Of a DNA stretch of 64,000 bases, positions 19,792-29,311 are shown in pieces (within the stretch, counting starts at the first letter, position 1; every line of letters starts with the position of its first letter). The notes beneath the pieces were generated by a model, which saw only the letters and a program-made list of their open reading frames with translations, ran no database searches and had not been told where the DNA came from. Source of the DNA: Ancylobacter lacus (GTDB lineage Bacteria; Pseudomonadota; Alphaproteobacteria; Rhizobiales; Xanthobacteraceae); assembly GCF_018390635.1 (NCBI RefSeq), contig NZ_JAHBGE010000063.1, positions 1 to 64,000 on the forward strand. The letters are read 5' to 3'. The position numbers and the translations under genes were made by a program.

Positions 19792-20241
19792 TCAATTGGC
19801 GCGGCTGGAGGCGAGCACGTCGATCGCGAGGCGGTAGCCTTCGATCCCCAAGCCGCAGATCACCCCGCGGGCGACCGGCGATATGAAGGAGTGGTGGCGG
19901 AAGGCCTCGCGGGCGAAGACGTTGGACAGGTGCACTTCGACGACATTGAGGCCGGCCGCCTTGATGGCGTCGGCCAGGGCGATGGAAGTGTGGGTGTAGG
20001 CTGCGGCATTGAGCACCACGCCGAGGCTGCCGGCCGCCTGCTGCAGCAGGGTCACCAGTTCACCTTCGTGGTTCGTCTGGCGAAACACCAGTTCCAGCCC
20101 ATGGCGGTCACAGGTGGAACGGCAGGCGTCTTCGACGTCGGCAAGCGTAGCGCGACCGTACACCGCCGGCTCGCGCGTGCCGAGCAGGTTGAGGTTCGGT
20201 CCATTGAGAACGTGGACGGTTGTCGACGGGTGAACAGGCAT
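19792..20241 (-). CDS. aroQ: Type II 3-dehydroquinate dehydratase
   Basis: Converts 3-dehydroquinate to 3-dehydroshikimate in the shikimate pathway. The 149-residue flavodoxin-like subunit forms dodecamers in this family. Key residues are in place: [19 protein letters not shown] with the catalytic Tyr28, Asn78 in NAAAYTHTS, His104 in VEVHLSN, and [19 protein letters not shown]. One small difference is Asn-Ala-Ala-Ala where most members have Asn-Pro-Gly-Ala, which is not at a catalytic position. It is followed closely by accB, an arrangement common in alphaproteobacteria. Confidence 0.97.
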   Translation of the reverse strand: MPVHPSTTVHVLNGPNLNLLGTREPAVYGRATLADVEDACRSTCDRHGLELVFRQTNHEGELVTLLQQAAGSLGVVLNAAAYTHTSIALADAIKAAGLNVVEVHLSNVFAREAFRHHSFISPVARGVICGLGIEGYRLAIDVLASSRAN

Positions 20242-20390
20242 CGCGTCTCAGGTCTGCGCTCGCCCAGCCAATGCCGTGCGGACGCGCGGTTTATAGGCAA
20301 ACCCAACGGTTCCGCCAAGGGGGGACCGCGACCAACCCGCCGCAGTCCCCGCCAAAGAGACGTCACACGCTGTCCCCGAGAGCCAAAGCC

Positions 20391-21161
20391 TCAGCACTGG
20401 GTCTTGCCGCAGGCGCGGACCGAGTCGATCGCGCCCTTGAGCTGGTCATGCCCGACCGCGCCAATGACGAGTTCGTCGCCCAGAATGTAGCTCGGCGTGC
20501 CGTTGATGCCGAGCGTGTCGGCGATCTTGAGGCTTTCCTCCAGCGCGGCGCGCACTTCCGGCTCGGCCATGGCCTTCTCGACCTTGGCAGGGTCGACGCC
20601 GACGTCCTTCGCCGCCGCCAGCGCCTTGGCGCGGTTGGCCTGGCCGCGGTCGCCGAGCAGCTTCTGGTGGAACTCGAAATACTTCTCCGGGGCCACCAGC
20701 CGAACCGCCACGGCAACCTGCGCGGCCTCCACCGAGCCCGGCCCGAGCACCGGGAATTCCTTCAGCACCACCCTCAGCTTGGGGTCGTTCTTCACGAGAT
20801 CGACCAGATCCCCCAGCGAGCGTTTGCAGAAGCCGCAATTGTAGTCGAAGAACTCGACCAGGGTGACGTCGCCCTCCGGATTGCCGACGACGATGGCGTG
20901 GGGGGAGTTGTAGATCTCCGTCTTCATGGCCGCGATCTGCGCCTTGCGGCGGGTGGCTTCCGCCGCTTCCTGCCGCTTCTGCAATTCGCCGATCGCCTCC
21001 TGGATCACCTCGGGATTCTTGATCAGGTAATCGCGGATGAGAGCCTCGAACTCCGCGCGCTGGACGTCGTCGAGCGCCGCGGCGGGGGCCGGGGCCATCG
21101 CGAATGCAAGGCCCATGGCCATCATGCCGACGGCGAAGGCGCGGGGGAGGGAAAGCAGCAT
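20391..21161 (-). CDS. DsbA-family thiol:disulfide oxidoreductase (periplasmic)
   Basis: A 256-residue periplasmic thioredoxin-fold protein. It has a signal peptide (about 1-29, ending PAPAAA), an N-terminal helical segment (31-80) that in ScsC/Com1-type proteins drives oligomerisation, and a DsbA-like domain with redox pair Cys109-Gly-Phe-Cys112 in DYNCGFCKRS and the cis-Pro loop NGTPSYILG. A Cys near the very end (KTQC) and one in VRACG are additional. It could oxidise or isomerise disulfides in exported proteins. It lies 40 bases after the M48 protease gene, so both are probably co-transcribed and act in envelope protein quality control. Confidence 0.93.
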   Translation of the reverse strand: MLLSLPRAFAVGMMAMGLAFAMAPAPAAALDDVQRAEFEALIRDYLIKNPEVIQEAIGELQKRQEAAEATRRKAQIAAMKTEIYNSPHAIVVGNPEGDVTLVEFFDYNCGFCKRSLGDLVDLVKNDPKLRVVLKEFPVLGPGSVEAAQVAVAVRLVAPEKYFEFHQKLLGDRGQANRAKALAAAKDVGVDPAKVEKAMAEPEVRAALEESLKIADTLGINGTPSYILGDELVIGAVGHDQLKGAIDSVRACGKTQC

Positions 21162-21201
21162 CGAAGTCTCCGGGTGGAAAAGCGGGTGGGCCGGGGGCCC
21201 A

Positions 21202-22644
21202 TCAGGAAGGTTTCTTTCTTACCGGGCGCGGCGGCGGCTTCAAATTGACGATGTCGTCAGCTTTCAGCCAGCCGGGCGAACCGAGCGGAAACTGCTGACG
21301 GGCACGTCCGGCGAGTTCACGGGCGAGCTGCACGTCGCCAGCCGCCAGTGCCGCCTGGGCGGAGGCGAGGTCGGCATTGGGTATGTCGCCCTTCTGGCCA
21401 TAGGCCATGGCGAGATAGCGCCATGCCGCGGGCGTGCCGCCGCTCTGCTGCAGACTGAAGTTCAGCTCGCGGATCGCCTCTTCAGTCGAGGATTTGTCAC
21501 CCGCGGCAACCAGCGCCTGGCCGAGCAGCATGCGGATCAGGGCATTGCCGCCGGAAAGCGTGGAGGCCCGGCGCAAAGGCGCGATGGCTTCCCGCGCGCG
21601 GCCGGATTCGAGCAGCGCCTGCCCCTTGAGCTCCTGAAAATAGGGGTTCGACGGGTTCTGCGCGATCAGCGCATCGAATTGACGCACCGCGTCGTTCACA
21701 TTGCCGTAGCGATAGGCCGAGATGGCCCGGGCATAGCGCGCCGGCAAGGACGTGTCGGAGAGCGGGTAGCGCCGCGCCACCGAATCGGGAGGCTCGGTGA
21801 AGGCGACCAGCTTCGCCCGCATCATGTCGTGCCGCGCCTGCAGGGCGGGCGGGTCCTTCGCGTCGCGATAGGGGCTCTTGGCGACGAGGTCCTCCAGCGC
21901 CGCCACGCGCTCGCGCGCCATGGGGTGGCTGAGCACATAGGGATCGACACGCTGGCTCAGGAAAAGCTGGTCGTTGGCAAAGCGCTCGAACGTCTTCAGC
22001 ATCCCCATCGGAGACTGCTTGGTGGCGGTGAGATAGCTCACCGCAGCGCGATCGGCCGATTGTTCCTCGCTGCGCTGATACGCCAGGAGCGAGCGCCGGG
22101 CCATCTCGCCCGGCGCCATCAGCGCGCCGGCGGGATTGCCCATGTTGGTGCCGCTGGCGGCTCCCGCGGCGACGCCGGCGCCGGCCAGCAGCATGCCGAC
22201 GACGGCAAGGGTCTGCACCGTTTCCAGCTGCTCGCGCATGCGGGCGAGATGGCCGCCGGCGATATGGCCGGTCTCGTGCGCCAACACGCCGATGATCTCA
22301 TTGGGCGTCTGCGACTGAGTGAGCGCACCGACATTGAGGAAGATGCGCCGCCCGTCCATGACGAACGCGTTGAAGGAGCGGTCGTTGATGAGCACGACTT
22401 CGATGTTCTGCTGCTGCAGTCCCGCGGCGCGGAAGATCGGCCGGGTGTAGTCGCGCATCAGGTTTTCGGTTTCGGCGTCGCGGATGATGGTCGGGCGACT
22501 GCCGGGAACCGACTCCTGCGCATACGCCGGCACCGCGCCGAACGGCATCGCCAGCCCCTGCACCGCCATGGTGGCGACGGACAGCCACGTTGCCAGACGG
22601 CGGATCGGTCGTGAGGGCTTGTCAACGGAGAGCAGAGGCATCAT
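21202..22644 (-). CDS. M48 family periplasmic metalloprotease with TPR region (BepA-like)
   Basis: A zinc metalloprotease of about 480 residues. A signal peptide ends near AYAQ (residue 43). The protease domain has HETGH (His123, Glu124, His127) followed by the third-ligand region RSEEQSADRAAVSYL, as in the Oma1/BepA branch. The C-terminal half contains helical TPR-like repeats (for example PNPYFQELKGQALLESGR). E. coli BepA degrades misassembled outer-membrane proteins and helps LptD folding; a similar role is inferred. ATG at 22644 (a second ATG follows at once) gives a proper signal peptide. It heads the minus-strand run leading to dsbA-like, aroQ and accBC. Confidence 0.93.
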   Translation of the reverse strand: MMPLLSVDKPSRPIRRLATWLSVATMAVQGLAMPFGAVPAYAQESVPGSRPTIIRDAETENLMRDYTRPIFRAAGLQQQNIEVVLINDRSFNAFVMDGRRIFLNVGALTQSQTPNEIIGVLAHETGHIAGGHLARMREQLETVQTLAVVGMLLAGAGVAAGAASGTNMGNPAGALMAPGEMARRSLLAYQRSEEQSADRAAVSYLTATKQSPMGMLKTFERFANDQLFLSQRVDPYVLSHPMARERVAALEDLVAKSPYRDAKDPPALQARHDMMRAKLVAFTEPPDSVARRYPLSDTSLPARYARAISAYRYGNVNDAVRQFDALIAQNPSNPYFQELKGQALLESGRAREAIAPLRRASTLSGGNALIRMLLGQALVAAGDKSSTEEAIRELNFSLQQSGGTPAAWRYLAMAYGQKGDIPNADLASAQAALAAGDVQLARELAGRARQQFPLGSPGWLKADDIVNLKPPPRPVRKKPS

Positions 22645-22805
22645 GCATCGTTTTTGGGGGCGCGCGACCGGACCATGACGGCAGGAAGCGCGGCGGGTCA
22701 AGCGACGGACTGGCGGAGTCGGTGGCAGCAGACCAGCCGCAGAATGCGGCATCAGAACGGCAACCCGCGCTCCGTGGCTGCGGGCCGACAGGGAGAGTGA
22801 GCGGG

Positions 22806-24032
22806 ATGACCTCTGCGCTGATCCAGACAGCGGCGCTCGCGCGTGCCCGTGCGGGTTTCCAGGCCCTGGGCCAAGGCGTGACGCCGTCCCGCCGCAGCGA
22901 GATCACCCCCTTCATCGTCATGGACGTGATGGCGCGGGCGGCGGAGATCGAGGCGGCTGGCGGTCGCGTGATACATATGGAGATCGGCCAGCCGGCGGCG
23001 CAGGCGCCACTCGCCGCCCGGCAGGCGGCGGCGCGGGCGGCGATGGAAAGTCCGGTCGGTTATACCAACGCGCTCGGAATCCCCTCGCTGCGCGCGCGGA
23101 TCGCCCGGCACTACGCCGAGCGGTATGGCCTCGACGTCGATCCCGGCCGGATCGTGGTCACCACGGGCTCGTCGGGCGGGTTCATCCTGGCCTTCCTGGC
23201 GCTGTTCGAGCCCGGCGACCGTGTTGCGCTGGCCAGCCCGGGATATCCGCCCTACCGGCACATCCTGCATGCGCTGGGTTGCGAGCCGGTGCTGATCGAG
23301 ACAAACGCCGCCTCGCGCTGGTCGATCACCCCGGAGGCGCTGGCGGAGGCCCATGCCTCGGCACCGCTGAAGGGCGTGCTGGTGGCGAGCCCCGCCAATC
23401 CCACCGGCACGATGATGACGCCGGAGGCACTGGCCACGCTGGCGGCCACCGCTGGCGATCTCGGCATCCGCTTCATCTCCGACGAAATCTATCACGGGCT
23501 GGACTATGCCTTCCCGGCGGTGACCGCGGCGAGCCTGTCGGCCGAGGTCACGGTGATCCATTCCTTCTCGAAATACTTCTGCATGACCGGCTGGCGGGTG
23601 GGGTGGATGGTGCTGCCACTTTCCATGATCCGCGCGGTGGAGCGGCTGCAGCAGAACCTCTCCATCTCCGTGCCGACGCTTTCGCAATTCGCCGCCGAGG
23701 CCGCCTTCGACGGCGCGGCGGAGATGGAGGCAGTGAAGCATGGCTACGAGGCCAATCGGCGGCTCCTGAGCGCCGGGCTGCCGGCGGCCGGTCTGCCGGA
23801 GTTCATGCCGGTGGACGGCGCCTTCTATCTCTATGCCGATGTGTCGCGTTTCACGTCGGATTCGACGGCTCTGGCCCGCCGGCTCCTCGACGAGGCGGGT
23901 GTTGCCGCGACGCCGGGGGTCGATTTCGACCCGGCCCGCGGGCACCACTATCTCCGGCTCTCCTATTGCGGCTCGGAAAGCGACATGCGCGAAGGCGTGG
24001 AGCGGATCACCGCTTTCCTGAAGCGCGGCTGA
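22806..24032 (+). CDS. Pyridoxal-phosphate aminotransferase, class I/II
   Basis: A 408-residue fold-type I aminotransferase of the AspC-like group. The PLP-binding Lys256 lies in HSFSKYFCMTGWRVGWM; the cofactor-contact motifs ASPGYPPYRH, SPANPTGTMMTPEAL and ISDEIYHGLDY are all present, as is the C-terminal Arg region YLRLSYCGSES that binds the substrate carboxylate. The exact amino donor is unknown; aspartate, alanine or aromatic acids are possible. ATG at 22806 follows GGGAGAGTGAGCGG, a good ribosome site. It is divergent from the M48 gene and shares a terminator with rne, so it is a single-gene unit. Confidence 0.93.
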   Translation: MTSALIQTAALARARAGFQALGQGVTPSRRSEITPFIVMDVMARAAEIEAAGGRVIHMEIGQPAAQAPLAARQAAARAAMESPVGYTNALGIPSLRARIARHYAERYGLDVDPGRIVVTTGSSGGFILAFLALFEPGDRVALASPGYPPYRHILHALGCEPVLIETNAASRWSITPEALAEAHASAPLKGVLVASPANPTGTMMTPEALATLAATAGDLGIRFISDEIYHGLDYAFPAVTAASLSAEVTVIHSFSKYFCMTGWRVGWMVLPLSMIRAVERLQQNLSISVPTLSQFAAEAAFDGAAEMEAVKHGYEANRRLLSAGLPAAGLPEFMPVDGAFYLYADVSRFTSDSTALARRLLDEAGVAATPGVDFDPARGHHYLRLSYCGSESDMREGVERITAFLKRG

Positions 24033-24081
24033 TCTCCAGCCCGTCGCGCGGCGGGCTGGAAACAGAGAACCTCTGGAAAGA

Positions 24082-24116
24082 AAGAACCCCCGGAAGCCGC
24101 GCTTCCGGGGGTTCTT
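24082..24116. terminator. Bidirectional terminator between aminotransferase and rne
   Basis: A perfect 15-base stem (24082-24096 with 24102-24116) with a 5-base loop. On the minus strand it is followed by TCTTTCC five bases after the rne stop; on the plus strand by CATTTC. Confidence 0.88.
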
Positions 24117-24120
24117 CATT

Positions 24121-27105
24121 TCAGTTGCCGAAGATCTTGCGCTGCCACCAGCCCGTCCGACGGGGCCGGTTTTCATCGTCGGACGGCCCGCTGGAGGGTG
24201 TTTCCGAGGTGTCGCTGCTGGCGGTCGCCTCGTCAGTAGCGGGCGGGGCATCGGGCGACGCCTCGGCCGCCTCAACCAGCGTCGGCGCTTCGTCCTGCGG
24301 CGGCGTCGCCGGCAGAGCCGATCCGTCCTCGCTGGATGCCGACGCGGCCTCCGCGCCCTCATCAGGCGCGGCCGGTTCCGGCGAAACAACGGGGGCGCTC
24401 ACCGTCTCCTCGGTGACGGCGAGCGGCGCAGGCTCCCGCACGGTAGAACGGCGGCGACGCGGCGCCTTCTTGACCTCGGCGACCGCCGCGTCCTCTTCCG
24501 GAGCCGCCGGCTCAACCGCGCCCTCGGCAACGGCGGGCGCGGTTTCGGCGGGCGCGGCTTCCTGGGTCTTCGCGGCCCGGCGGGTACGCGGCTTGCGGGC
24601 AGGCTTCTCCGCCGCCACCGGCTCGGTGACGTCCGGAACCGGGGCATCGGGAAGGGCCTCGGCCGCGCCGTCAGCAGGGGCAGGCTCGACAGGAGCAGAG
24701 GCTTCCGCCGGCACGGCCTCATCAGAGGCCGTCTCCGCCGCATCATCGTCGCGCCGGCCGCGCCGGCCACCGCGCCGACGGCGACGCCGGCCCTCGTCAG
24801 AGGTCCCCGTCTCCGTGGGGCTCTCACCGGCGGGCGCTTCCGCCGCCTCGCTGGCGGCCTCGGCTGCCGCGTCCTGAGCCAGATCGAGCGCCGCTTCCGC
24901 CGCCTCGCCTGTCACCGGAGCGGCGGCGATCGCCTCACTGTCGATGGCCTCACTGTCGCGGGAGCCGGTCTCGCCATCCTCCTCGGAATCGGTGTCTTCG
25001 TCGCTCTCTTCAAAAGCGCCGTTTTCGCCGGAGGCCTGGCCGTTCTGGCCGTTCTGGCCGGCTTCGCCAGCGCCGCCCCGCCGACGCCGACGCCGACGCC
25101 GGCGGCGACGGCCGCCTTCGCCTTCCCCACGTGCGGACTCTTCTCCCCCTTCGCGGCTTTCGCGCGCCGCCGGCGAGGAGCCCTCCGGCTCGGCCTTGGC
25201 CTCGCTAACGGCTTCCGCCTCGGAGTCGTCCTCGGCCTCGACCGCCTCATCCTCCGGCTCGTCGACCACCTCGGCGGTGATCTCGGTGATGCGGGGAAGC
25301 GGGATCGGGTTCGGAACCGCGTCGCCCTTGTCGATGGCGAAGGGCATCAGGCCCGTCAGGCTCTGATCCGCGGAGATGGTGATGGTGACGCCGAAGCGCT
25401 CCTCCAGCTCGTGCAGGTGGGCGCGCTTGTGGTTGAGGACGTAGAGGGCGTTCTCCGCACGGGTGCGGACGATCAGGTTGTGCGTGTTGGACTTCAGCAG
25501 AAGGTCTTCCACCCCGCGCAGCAGCTGCAGCGCGACCGACGAGGAGGAGCGGACGTGGCCGGTGCCGCCGCAATGCGGGCACACCTCGGTCGAACTCTCC
25601 AGCACGCCGGTACGGATGCGCTGGCGGCTCATCTCCATGAGGCCGAAATGCGAGATGCGGCCGAGCTGGATGCGGGCGCGGTCGTTCTTGAGGCAGTCCT
25701 TCAGCTTCCGCTCGACCGCCCGGTTGTTCCGCTTCTCGTCCATGTCGATGAAATCGATGACGATCAGCCCGGCGAGGTCACGCAGGCGCAGCTGGCGGGC
25801 CACTTCCTCGGCCGCCTCGAGATTGGTCTTGAGGGCGGTGTCCTCGATATTGTGCTCGCGGGTGGAGCGGCCGGAATTCACGTCCACCGAGACCAGCGCC
25901 TCGGTCGGGTTGATGACGATGTAGCCGCCGGACTTGAGCTGGACGATCGGCGAGAACATCGCGTCGAGCTGGCTTTCCACGCCGAAGCGGGCGAAAACCG
26001 GCTGGGTGTCGCGATAGGGCTTCACGTTCTTCGCATGGCTCGGCATGAGCATGCGCATGAAGTCCTTGGCCTCGCGGTAGCCCTCCTCGCCACCGACCAG
26101 AACCTCGTCGATGTCCTTGTTATAGAGGTCGCGGATGGAGCGCTTGATCAGCGAGCCTTCCTCATAGACCAGCGACGGCGCGGTCGAGGCGAGGGTGAGC
26201 TCGCGCACATTTTCCCATAGCCGCAGCAGATACTCGAAGTCGCGCTTGATCTCGGCCTTGGTGCGGTTGGCACCGGCCGTGCGCAGGATGACGCCCATCC
26301 CCTCCGGCACCTCGAGGTCGGAGGCGACCTCCTTCAGTCGCTTGCGGTCCTCGGCCGAGGTGATCTTGCGGGAGATGCCACCGCCACGGGCGGTATTCGG
26401 CATCAGCACGGAATAGCGGCCGGCGAGCGAGAGATAGGTGGTCAGCGCGGCGCCCTTGTTGCCGCGCTCCTCCTTCACGACCTGCACCAGCATGATCTGC
26501 CGGCGCTTGATCACTTCCTGGATCTTGTAGGAGCGGGCGCGGCGCTGGGGTTGGCGCTCCGGCACCTCCTCCAGCGCGTCGTCGGAGCCAACCTGCTCCA
26601 CGACCTCTTCCTCGGCATGCACTTCCTCGACGCCGCCGCCTTCATCATCGGCGGAGGGACGGCGGGTGCGACGGGCGGGGCCGGAATCATTGTCGTCGTC
26701 GGTCGACTCCTCGGCGGCTCCCTCGGAGACGCTGTCGTCGCTGCGGCGCGCCGGGCGGGCACGACGGGCGCGGGCGTTCGGCTTGTCCTCAGCCTCGTCC
26801 TCCGCATCGCGCTTCTGCTGACGCTCCTCCTCGGCAAGCAGGGCCTGCCGGTCGGCGACGGGGATCTGGTAATAGTCGGGATGAATTTCGCTGAAGGCGA
26901 GGAAGCCGTGGCGGTTGCCGCCATATTCGATGAAGGCAGCCTGCAGGGACGGCTCGACCCGCGTTACCTTCGCGAGATAGATGTTGCCGCGCAACGGCTT
27001 GCGGTTGGCAGCCTCGAAGTCGAACTCTTCGACCCGGCTGCCGCGCACCACCACGACCCGGGTCTCCTCCGGGTGGGTGGCGTCGATGAGCATCTTGTTG
27101 GCCAT
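24121..27105 (-). CDS. rne: Ribonuclease E
   Basis: Endoribonuclease that starts mRNA decay and matures rRNA and tRNA, and scaffolds the degradosome. The 994 residues comprise an S1/RNase-H-like N-terminus interrupted by a charged acidic insert (about 95-180), the 5' sensor, a DNase I-like catalytic domain with VDVNSGRST and IVIDFIDMDEK holding the metal-binding Asp pair, the Zn-link CPHCGGTGHVRS, and a long disordered tail (about 600-994). The tail alternates acidic and Arg-rich blocks (a run of ten Arg near residue 660), which in this family bind RNA and partner proteins. A long 5' leader precedes it. Confidence 0.97.
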   Translation of the reverse strand: MANKMLIDATHPEETRVVVVRGSRVEEFDFEAANRKPLRGNIYLAKVTRVEPSLQAAFIEYGGNRHGFLAFSEIHPDYYQIPVADRQALLAEEERQQKRDAEDEAEDKPNARARRARPARRSDDSVSEGAAEESTDDDNDSGPARRTRRPSADDEGGGVEEVHAEEEVVEQVGSDDALEEVPERQPQRRARSYKIQEVIKRRQIMLVQVVKEERGNKGAALTTYLSLAGRYSVLMPNTARGGGISRKITSAEDRKRLKEVASDLEVPEGMGVILRTAGANRTKAEIKRDFEYLLRLWENVRELTLASTAPSLVYEEGSLIKRSIRDLYNKDIDEVLVGGEEGYREAKDFMRMLMPSHAKNVKPYRDTQPVFARFGVESQLDAMFSPIVQLKSGGYIVINPTEALVSVDVNSGRSTREHNIEDTALKTNLEAAEEVARQLRLRDLAGLIVIDFIDMDEKRNNRAVERKLKDCLKNDRARIQLGRISHFGLMEMSRQRIRTGVLESSTEVCPHCGGTGHVRSSSSVALQLLRGVEDLLLKSNTHNLIVRTRAENALYVLNHKRAHLHELEERFGVTITISADQSLTGLMPFAIDKGDAVPNPIPLPRITEITAEVVDEPEDEAVEAEDDSEAEAVSEAKAEPEGSSPAARESREGGEESARGEGEGGRRRRRRRRRRRGGAGEAGQNGQNGQASGENGAFEESDEDTDSEEDGETGSRDSEAIDSEAIAAAPVTGEAAEAALDLAQDAAAEAASEAAEAPAGESPTETGTSDEGRRRRRRGGRRGRRDDDAAETASDEAVPAEASAPVEPAPADGAAEALPDAPVPDVTEPVAAEKPARKPRTRRAAKTQEAAPAETAPAVAEGAVEPAAPEEDAAVAEVKKAPRRRRSTVREPAPLAVTEETVSAPVVSPEPAAPDEGAEAASASSEDGSALPATPPQDEAPTLVEAAEASPDAPPATDEATASSDTSETPSSGPSDDENRPRRTGWWQRKIFGN

Positions 27106-27829
27106 GGAACTCTCATATGCGGACAGCCCCGCGCGGGCGCACGCAGCGCCGGATCGCAGGGGCCATGTCCATAAGCGGTGATCGGAAACGGGTGAGGGGA
27201 GCCAACGGGTCCGCCAGCCGGGCCTGAGCCGGGATGCGCCAGAGCCGGGCGACAGTCGCGGAGCGTCCGGAACTTCCGGTTACGCCCCTGATCTGCACGT
27301 GCCGGCGGACGCTTCATTGCTTGCTGCCGTCTATCCCTCGACCGAACATGGAGGCCGCGATCCTTGGATCCGGCCCTCGGCATCCGGAGGCACACTGCGC
27401 GGCCGGCCTTAAAGGCCGGTCCTCAGCGCCGGATGTCCCGATGGGGGTGTCGGCGGAAGCATCCGGGGGCGAAGGCGACACCGACCAGGTCGCGCTGCGC
27501 GCCGTCGTGCTGCCATGAAGGACCTGCACGACGGAAGGCGGACATGCCATTGCTGGGAATCCGCACCGCCCGGACGCGAATGCCGGACACCGCGTGGGCG
27601 ATCCGAAATGCGATCCATTTGCTTGCTCTTAATAACGGCATGCGCCTCCTTTTGGCAAGTTCGCAATGGCCCTTTGGTCAGGTGGGCGGCGCTGTGCGGT
27701 GCTGGCGGCGGCTGTGCCCGTGCTGTCAAGATACGGTTAACCCTCGCGGCCTATTCCGTTAGAACTGAGTGTCCCGACGCCGGGGCGTTTCGATAGCTTT
27801 CTCCAGAGGTGCCAAGCGCAGGAGAGCGG
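27106..27829. other. Intergenic region between rne and the amidase gene
   Basis: About 720 bases without a supportable gene. It holds a possible rne promoter at 27630-27658 and therefore a leader of about 515 bases, plus the plus-strand amidase promoter region. A perfect 17-base inverted repeat (CCGGCCTT, A, AAGGCCGG) lies at 27403-27419 in the leader. Short frames here are low-complexity and antisense to each other and look like chance. Confidence 0.5.
27630..27658 (-). promoter_or_regulatory. Possible promoter of rne
   Basis: On the minus strand: TTGCCA, 17 bases, TTATTA, in an unusually AT-rich patch for this genome. It would give a transcript starting near 27622, about 515 bases before the rne start. 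Confidence 0.4.
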
Positions 27830-29131
27830 ATGGGCTGGCGTGTCGTTCTGTGGGTGCTCCTGATGGGCCTCGTCGCCGGGTTTCCCGTTGCGCGAGCCGG
27901 CTCGACGGACGTCGCTGCGGCGACGACCCCGGTGCAGGTGCCTGCTGCGATCATGCCCGCCGCTGTGACCGATGCCGGAAGCGCCAGCCCGGCGGTGGCG
28001 ACCGACGCCCGGCTGGCGGGCGACGGGGAACGCACGCGGCTGGTCATGGACCTCTCCCGGCCGGTCGCGCTCGGCGCCTTCACGCTTGCCGATCCCTACC
28101 GCGTCGTCGTCGACATTCCCGATGTCGCCTTCGCCTTGCCCGCCTCTGCGGGGCGGGAGGGGCGTGGCCTTGTCTCCGCCTATCGCTTCGGGCTGTTTGC
28201 TCCGGGCAAGGCGAGGCTGGTGATCGACCTGACCGGCCCGGTAAAGATCGACAAGGCCTTCGTCATCGACCCGATCGACGGCCAACCGGCCCGGTTGGTG
28301 GTGGACCTCGTGAAGACGGACCGCGTCAGCTTCATGAAATCGGTGGCGGCGCCGGTCCAGCGGGCCCAGGCTGTGCCGGCGCTCGCGCCGCCGACGGTCG
28401 GCCCCGATGACGGTCGGCCGGTCATCGTGCTCGACCCCGGCCATGGCGGGGTCGACTCCGGCGCGGTGAACGCCACGGCCAGCATCAACGAGAAAGACGT
28501 GGTGCTGCAGATCGCCCGTACCCTGCGGACCAAGCTGATGGCGACCGGGCGCTACCGGATCGTGATGACGCGGGAGAGCGACACATTCGTGCCGCTGGGG
28601 GACCGGGTGAAGATCGCGCGCGATCATCAGGCCCAGCTCTTCATCTCGCTGCACGCCGATTCGCTGGCCGCGCGGACCGGCGAGGTGCGCGGGGCGACGG
28701 TGTACACCCTGTCGGACCGGGCATCCGACGCCGAGGCCCAGCGACTCGCCGACGATGAAAACCGCGCCGACATGATCGCGGGTCTCGACCTCTCGGAAGA
28801 GCCGACCGACGTCGCCGGCATCCTGCTCGATCTTGCCCAGCGCGAAACCAAGAATTTTTCCGCCCAGTTCGCCCGCACCCTCGTCTCCGGGGTGGACGGC
28901 GTGGCGCGCATGCACAAATCCCCGATCAAATCGGCCGGCTTCAAGGTGCTCAAGGCGCCGGACGTGCCGTCGGTCCTGTTCGAGCTCGGCTATCTCTCGA
29001 GCACCAAGGACCTCGAGCTGATGACCTCCGACGCCTGGCAGTCGAAGGTGACCGACGCGATGGTGACGGCGATAAACGCCTATTTCTCCCTGCGCGAGCG
29101 CACCGGCTCGGTTCCGGTGGCCATGCCCTGA
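27830..29131 (+). CDS. N-acetylmuramoyl-L-alanine amidase (AmiC type, AMIN + Amidase_3)
   Basis: Cuts the bond between N-acetylmuramic acid and the stem peptide to separate daughter cells. The 433 residues comprise a signal peptide (MGWRVVLWVLLMGLVAG, cut near ARAG), an AMIN targeting domain (about 60-165, LVMDLSRPVALGAF), and an Amidase_3 domain (about 195-425). Zinc ligands are His205 in DPGHGG, Glu221 in SINEKD and His275 in SLHAD, with the catalytic Glu expected near LFELGYLSS. ATG at 27830 follows GGAGAG; a start 21 bases upstream was rejected as it precedes that site. It is followed by penicillin-binding protein 1A on the same strand. Confidence 0.95.
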   Translation: MGWRVVLWVLLMGLVAGFPVARAGSTDVAAATTPVQVPAAIMPAAVTDAGSASPAVATDARLAGDGERTRLVMDLSRPVALGAFTLADPYRVVVDIPDVAFALPASAGREGRGLVSAYRFGLFAPGKARLVIDLTGPVKIDKAFVIDPIDGQPARLVVDLVKTDRVSFMKSVAAPVQRAQAVPALAPPTVGPDDGRPVIVLDPGHGGVDSGAVNATASINEKDVVLQIARTLRTKLMATGRYRIVMTRESDTFVPLGDRVKIARDHQAQLFISLHADSLAARTGEVRGATVYTLSDRASDAEAQRLADDENRADMIAGLDLSEEPTDVAGILLDLAQRETKNFSAQFARTLVSGVDGVARMHKSPIKSAGFKVLKAPDVPSVLFELGYLSSTKDLELMTSDAWQSKVTDAMVTAINAYFSLRERTGSVPVAMP

Positions 29132-29133
29132 CA

Positions 29134-29170
29134 AGGTCCCCGCCGGGAGAGCGCCGCCCGGCGGGGACCT
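29134..29170 (+). terminator. Hairpin after the amidase gene
   Basis: A perfect 14-base stem (29134-29147 with 29157-29170), starting 3 bases after the amidase stop. No T tract follows, so it may attenuate rather than stop transcription. Confidence 0.55.
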
Positions 29171-29311
29171 GCGCATCCACGTGACAAGACCCGCGCCGTC
29201 GCGATACGGCCATAGTTCGCCCCCAGACGGTACGGCAGGGCGATGAGATTCACCGTGCCGGCGCAGCGTCACCCGACGGCGCCGGGCGACAGGATGCGGG
29301 GTCGGGCCGGC

